64,000 nucleotides of DNA. It comes from CAZBQJ01 sp964494085. Its GTDB lineage: Bacteria > Patescibacteriota > Gracilibacteria > UBA1369. The stretch is from positions 204,230-268,229 of the forward strand of contig CAZBQJ010000002.1 in the NCBI GenBank assembly GCA_964494085.1, in the 5' to 3' direction. The notes beneath the pieces were generated by a model, which was given only the letters and a program-made list of their open reading frames with translations, made no database searches and had not been told where the DNA came from. The position numbers and the translations under genes are program-made. Shown here piece by piece: positions 60,835 through 64,000 of this stretch. Position 1 is the first letter of the stretch. The number at the start of each line of letters is the position of its first letter.

Positions 60835-63439
60835 CTTTTTTCCAATCATTTAAAATATTCAGCGCTTCCAAAGGGGTGAGAGTATTTAAATCTAAAGCTT
60901 TCAATTTCTCCAAACCGGCAGGTTTCCGCTCCATCATCGGTATTGGTGCTTCTGTCACTTTCAAACTCATACTCTGCTGTCCGGTGCCAATCTGTTCTTT
61001 TTCCAAATCCTGCAAAATCTCTTTGGCACGTTCGATTACCACTTCCGGAAGCCCCGCTAATTTTGCTACTTCAATTCCATAGCTACGGTCTATTCCACCT
61101 GGAGCAATTTTATACAAAAAAGTCACGCCATCGACACCTTGTTCTTCCACTTTCACGCTAAAATTAGCCGCTCTGGGCAAATTGTCCGCCAATTTGATCA
61201 ATTCATGATAATGGCTGGCAAACAGAGTTTTCGCTCCCAGTTTTTGATGAATATACTCCATAATTCCCCAGGCGATACTTACTCCGTCGAAAGTCGAAGT
61301 TCCTCGGCCGATTTCATCCAGGACAATCAAACTTTTTCCCGTCGCCTGTTTCAAAATAGCCGCCGTTTCTTCCATTTCCACCCAGAATGTACTTTGGCCT
61401 TTGACCAAATTATCGGATGCCCCAACCCGCGTAAAAATACGGTCAACCAAGGGTATTTCAGCCTGATCCGCTGGCACATACATACCCAAATGCGCCATCA
61501 ATACTATCAAGGCCGTTTGGCGAAGATAAGTCGATTTACCACCCATATTCGGTCCGGTAATCAGCACTAACTTTTGTGATTCAGTCAGTAACGTATCATT
61601 AGGCACAAATTTATCTTGGGGATTCAATTTTTCAATTACCGGGTGGCGACCACCACTAATTTTCAAATCAAAATTCTCACTGAATTGCGGCCGCACATAT
61701 CTATTTTCCCAGCAAACCAAAGCCAGTCCCACCAGCACGTCCAGATAAGCCGTTGCTGCCGCCGTTTCTTTTAGTTCATTTGTTTTTACCAGCACCATTT
61801 GGCGCAATTCCTCGAATAGTTTTAATTCCAAATCGCCAATTTTTTCCTCGGCAGTGAGGACTTTTTCTTCATATTCTTTCAGTTCCGGAGTGGTAAAACG
61901 CTCGGCATTAACCAAAGTTTGTTTACGCGTATAATCTGCAGGAACTTGAGCCAAATTCGCATTACTGATTTCGATATAATAACCAAAAACTTGATTATAT
62001 TTCACTTTCAAAGAATTTATGCCGGTACATTCAATCTCCCTCGCCTGCAAGGCCTGAATAAAGTTTTTCCCATCACGACTCAGTCCACGCAATTCATCCA
62101 ACTCGGCATTATATCCTGCCTGAATCAATCCTCCTTCACGCACAGAAAAGGGGGCTTCCTCGACTACTGCGCGCTCCAGCACCGAGAAAAGTTCGGGCAG
62201 TAAATCCATCCGACAGCCAATATTTTTCGCTAAAATCGGCGCCACTTTTTCCAAGTGTATTTTTATTGCTGTGAGAGCTTTAAATGAATTGATCAGCGCA
62301 CGCAAATCTCGGGCATTCCCACCGCCGAGATTCAGTCGTCCCAGAATTCTCTCGATATCCATAACCTGTTTCAACATCAATCGTAGGTCGAGGATCAGGC
62401 TTTGGTGAGCCAATAAAAAGTCTATCATCGTCAACCGTCCTTCAATAGCCGCCAGATCACTCAATGGCTCAATGATAAATTTTTTCATCAGACGTCCACC
62501 ACTATTGGTGATAGTTCTGTCTAATATACCCAGTAGTGAACCCTCGATCTTTTTTTCTCGGGCATTTTCCAGGATTTCCAAATTACTGATCGTCGTCTCA
62601 TCCAAAAGCAGCGCGAGGGACGAGCGCTGGGCAATTTTCTTCAAATGCCCCAAACTTTCGCTACCGATTTCCGTCCTTTGTGTTGCCGCTAGAAAATCCA
62701 GTGCCAGCGAGGCAGCCAACATTTCTGCAGAGCTTAGATTTTGCCGTGCGAGTTCAAAAGGCCCAAAATGTTTTTCCATTTTTTCCTGCGCGTTACCCTG
62801 GATGTTTTCCGCATGCCAAAAGGCCTTATTATAATGTTTTTGAACTTCAGTTAGAGATTCTTTCAGGTCAGAGCTATAAATGATTTCGCGTGGTTGATAT
62901 TTACGCAATTCATTCATCAGCATGGCTGTATCGGCAATCGTCATGGTGAAAAATTCGCCAGTACTGGCTTCTACCATCGCTAGACCGAGACCTTTTTCGT
63001 CACCAACTACTGAGGCCGGAGCATCTCGACGTGCCGCTAATCTAGCAACAGCGGCTAAATAGTTGGAAGTCTTATCATCCAAAACATTTTCATCCAGTGT
63101 TGTCCCGGGTGTAATAATACGAATAATTTCCCGCTTCACAATTCCCGGCAGCGACGGATCGCTAACCTGTTCGCAAATCGCCACCTTCCGACCGGCGCGC
63201 GTCAACTTGGCAATGTAGCCGGCCGCACTATGATAGGGCACCCCACACATTGGGATTTTTCCATCACCTTTACTGCGCGCCGTTAGCGTGATTCCCAGAA
63301 TTTCCGATGCTTCCAAAGCATCTCGATCAAACATTTCATAAAAGTCTCCCAAACGGAAAAACAGCACACAATCATCAGCTTGTTGCTTGATCTCAAAATA
63401 CTGTTTCATCATGGGTGTAAGCGCTGCCATCAGGTCCAT
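60827..63439 (-). CDS. mutS: DNA mismatch repair protein MutS
   Basis: Recognises base mismatches and small loops. 870 aa. Domain I starts MDLMAALTPMMKQYFEIK and holds the mismatch-wedge motif GDFYEMF (Phe/Glu). The ATPase domain has Walker A GPNMGGKSTYLRQ at about residue 630, and DEIGRGTSTFDG with the downstream SHYHELIKLA His box. Full length compared with E. coli MutS (853). A -10-like TATGAT with TGC (extended) lies 15 nt upstream of the ATG. It is translationally coupled to mutL. Confidence 0.97.
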   Translation of the reverse strand: MDLMAALTPMMKQYFEIKQQADDCVLFFRLGDFYEMFDRDALEASEILGITLTARSKGDGKIPMCGVPYHSAAGYIAKLTRAGRKVAICEQVSDPSLPGIVKREIIRIITPGTTLDENVLDDKTSNYLAAVARLAARRDAPASVVGDEKGLGLAMVEASTGEFFTMTIADTAMLMNELRKYQPREIIYSSDLKESLTEVQKHYNKAFWHAENIQGNAQEKMEKHFGPFELARQNLSSAEMLAASLALDFLAATQRTEIGSESLGHLKKIAQRSSLALLLDETTISNLEILENAREKKIEGSLLGILDRTITNSGGRLMKKFIIEPLSDLAAIEGRLTMIDFLLAHQSLILDLRLMLKQVMDIERILGRLNLGGGNARDLRALINSFKALTAIKIHLEKVAPILAKNIGCRMDLLPELFSVLERAVVEEAPFSVREGGLIQAGYNAELDELRGLSRDGKNFIQALQAREIECTGINSLKVKYNQVFGYYIEISNANLAQVPADYTRKQTLVNAERFTTPELKEYEEKVLTAEEKIGDLELKLFEELRQMVLVKTNELKETAAATAYLDVLVGLALVCWENRYVRPQFSENFDLKISGGRHPVIEKLNPQDKFVPNDTLLTESQKLVLITGPNMGGKSTYLRQTALIVLMAHLGMYVPADQAEIPLVDRIFTRVGASDNLVKGQSTFWVEMEETAAILKQATGKSLIVLDEIGRGTSTFDGVSIAWGIMEYIHQKLGAKTLFASHYHELIKLADNLPRAANFSVKVEEQGVDGVTFLYKIAPGGIDRSYGIEVAKLAGLPEVVIERAKEILQDLEKEQIGTGQQSMSLKVTEAPIPMMERKPAGLEKLKALDLNTLTPLEALNILNDWKKDV

Positions 63440-63531
63440 CTGTTAATTGTCCGCATCATAGCAAAACCACCCAAAATTCCTATTGCCGAAGCCCAGTTTT
63501 AGGTTTCCAAAGTTAAATGCTGGCCATTAAG

Positions 63532-63563
63532 AAATAGCCCGCCAGTTTCCTAGCGGGCTATTT
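63532..63563. terminator. Intrinsic terminator upstream of mutS
   Basis: AAATAGCCCGCCAG, loop TTTC, CTAGCGGGCTATTT: 14 bp including one G-U pair on the RNA. It is followed on the minus strand by CTTAATGG and can act in both directions. It separates the tRNA-like element from mutS. Confidence 0.85.
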
Positions 63564-63608
63564 GCAGCTTTTCGAGCTGAAAGCGTTCTTGCCTATGTAA
63601 ATTATAGA
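63564..63608 (-). ncRNA. Possible short terminated RNA complementary to the tRNA-like element
   Basis: On the minus strand a TATAAT (63603-63608) is followed by a sequence of about 70 nt ending in the terminator at 63532-63563. It contains GGCAAGAACGCTTTC (63579-63593 on the opposite strand), then a CAGCT-CGAAA-AGCTG hairpin. The first motif is the exact complement of 15 nt in the tRNA-like element. No ORF. The promoter lacks a good -35 (TTGCTT at 18 nt), so it may instead be the 3' part of one longer transcript. Confidence 0.4.
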
Positions 63609-63618
63609 CGCTGGCCCG

Positions 63619-63689
63619 TGGTGGAAGCAAGGGGAATCGAACCCCTGAAAGCAGTTCTGGCAAGAACGCTTTCGCTCCAAGCTGCTCCC
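63619..63689 (-). tRNA. tRNA-Gly(GCC)-like element with irregular D and anticodon arms
   Basis: Minus strand, 71 nt. The acceptor GGGAGCA/TGCTTCC (one G-U pair), discriminator A, CCA and T-arm AGGGG-TTCGATT-CCCCT are perfectly tRNA-like. The rest is not canonical: no nucleotides 8-9 between acceptor and D stem, a short D-arm GCTT-GGAGCGA-AAGC, and an anticodon arm GTTC-TTGCCA-GAAC with a 6-nt loop containing GCC. An alternative 11-bp hairpin (GAAAGCGTTCT...AGAAC-T-GCTTTC) competes with the cloverleaf. Flanking GCGCTGG/CCAGCG arms extend the acceptor helix. It may be a degenerate tRNA-Gly, a tRNA mimic or a leader element of mutS. Confidence 0.5.
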
Positions 63690-63756
63690 ACCCCGTTCCA
63701 GCGCTCTCACAATAGAGGAAATCCATTAATTGAAGCTTAAAAAGAGCTTAATAATG

Positions 63757-63765
63757 TGCTATAAT
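63757..63765 (+). promoter_or_regulatory. Extended -10 promoter of the coiled-coil gene (predicted leaderless)
   Basis: TGCTATAAT ends 6 nt before the ATG. A weak TTAAAA lies 17 nt upstream. GGAG (63766-63769) is between promoter and start, but would be mostly untranscribed if initiation is at the usual distance. Confidence 0.6.
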
Positions 63766-63771
63766 GGAGCG

Positions 63772-64000
63772 ATGAAAGAATTAATAGCCAAAATTAGGGA
63801 AGCGAGCCCTGAGCAGAAATGCCAAATGGCGAAGAAGGCTTATGAGCAGCTTGAGGATTCGATAGCCGCTGTTGAAAAGCGGTTGGAAAGCATAACTTTG
63901 GAAAAGATTGGAGAGCATGTGGATAAATTTCATACTGATTTGGATGAAATGGAAGAGGTTTTGGCAGAGCTGGAAAATTTACTGAATGGCCTAGACTTTA
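63772..64000 (+). CDS. Start of a coiled-coil protein, cut by window end
   Basis: 76 codons from ATG 63772 remain open to the window edge. The peptide begins MKELIAKIREASPEQK and is entirely helical, with regular leucine and hydrophobic spacing (EDSIAAVEKRLESITLEKI, then DLDEMEEVLAELENLL), so a coiled coil is expected. No signal peptide or membrane segment. The family cannot be determined from this part. It diverges from the tRNA-like element and mutSL. Confidence 0.65.
   Translation, partial: MKELIAKIREASPEQKCQMAKKAYEQLEDSIAAVEKRLESITLEKIGEHVDKFHTDLDEMEEVLAELENLLNGLDF

Noticed and set aside
63579..63673. Prophage or integrative-element attachment repeats at the tRNA-like gene
   Set aside because: The 15-bp repeats are inverted, not direct, and only 65 nt apart, with no integrase beside them; the lone Xer gene is far away.
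1..64000. CRISPR arrays, insertion sequences, transposases, rRNA genes
   Set aside because: No regularly spaced repeats, transposase motifs or rRNA sequence were seen anywhere in the window.

Overview
The window looks like a compact bacterial chromosome segment, most plausibly from a Patescibacteria (Candidate Phyla Radiation) type genome. This is an inference from gene content, not a phylogeny: a short alanyl-tRNA synthetase (627 aa), a zinc-finger-less DnaJ, an SLH-domain surface protein, DUF4012/DUF3352-like anchored proteins, a single Xer recombinase, tightly packed or overlapping genes and many hypothetical proteins. UGA is used as a stop (recX ends in TGA), so there is no sign of the UGA=Gly code of Gracilibacteria/Absconditabacteria.

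Layout. 1-2.6 kb: the 3' end of argS, a bidirectional terminator, a decayed membrane ORF, tRNA-Cys and two tRNA-Ser, a hypothetical gene and the DNA repair gene tag. 2.7-10.5 kb: a stand-alone winged-helix regulator, an S41 protease, a YmdB-type phosphoesterase, then recA-recX-nusA and a PilB/GspE ATPase. 10.5-13.9 kb (minus): a hypothetical gene, xer, ftsE, dprA. 14-20.5 kb: L,D-transpeptidase, UvrD/PcrA helicase, two hypothetical genes, a glycosyltransferase and a dolichol-kinase-like enzyme. 20.5-27.7 kb: a giant alpha-2-macroglobulin-like protein and dnaJ. 27.8-30 kb: three tRNAs (Val, Glu, Lys) around a G+C-rich gene of unknown function and a membrane protein. 30.1-33.1 kb: a DNA-binding protein and a class A PBP. 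33.2-37.9 kb: an S-layer-type protein with a leader of about 445 nt. 38-39.4 kb: a G+C-rich lipoprotein of Myxococcota style with its own promoter and terminator. 39.5-48.4 kb: an A+T-rich PIN-domain/small-protein pair, then a surface-polysaccharide operon (Wzm, Wzt, a methyltransferase-coiled coil-double GT2 fusion, another GT2, an O-antigen-ligase-like protein). 48.4-50.6 kb (minus): eno-nnrD. 50.7-58.9 kb: degenerate MBL protein, tRNA-Arg, anchored proteins, alaS, DUF3352-like and DUF4012 proteins. 59-63.4 kb (minus): mutS-mutL. 63.5-64 kb: an unusual tRNA-like element with a possible small RNA, then the start of a coiled-coil gene cut by the window edge.

Themes. (1) DNA repair, recombination and uptake: tag, recA, recX, dprA, uvrD, mutS, mutL, xer, plus a type IV pilus ATPase; with dprA and recA this fits natural transformation. 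(2) Envelope building: PBP, L,D-transpeptidase, S41 protease, A2M-like protein, S-layer, polysaccharide export and ligation. Two genes with much more G+C-rich codons look recently acquired.

Most interesting structural signals: a 71-nt tRNA-Gly-like element upstream of mutS that contains 15 nt perfectly complementary to a putative short terminated transcript just downstream; an 18-bp palindrome placed exactly between the -35 and -10 of the recA promoter; repeated TGCTAnAAT extended -10 boxes, three of them 6-7 nt before a start codon (predicted leaderless mRNAs); a start-overlapping PIN/49-aa gene pair; and the long structured leader of the S-layer gene. All coordinates were read by eye and all functional names come from recognition of motifs, with no database search.
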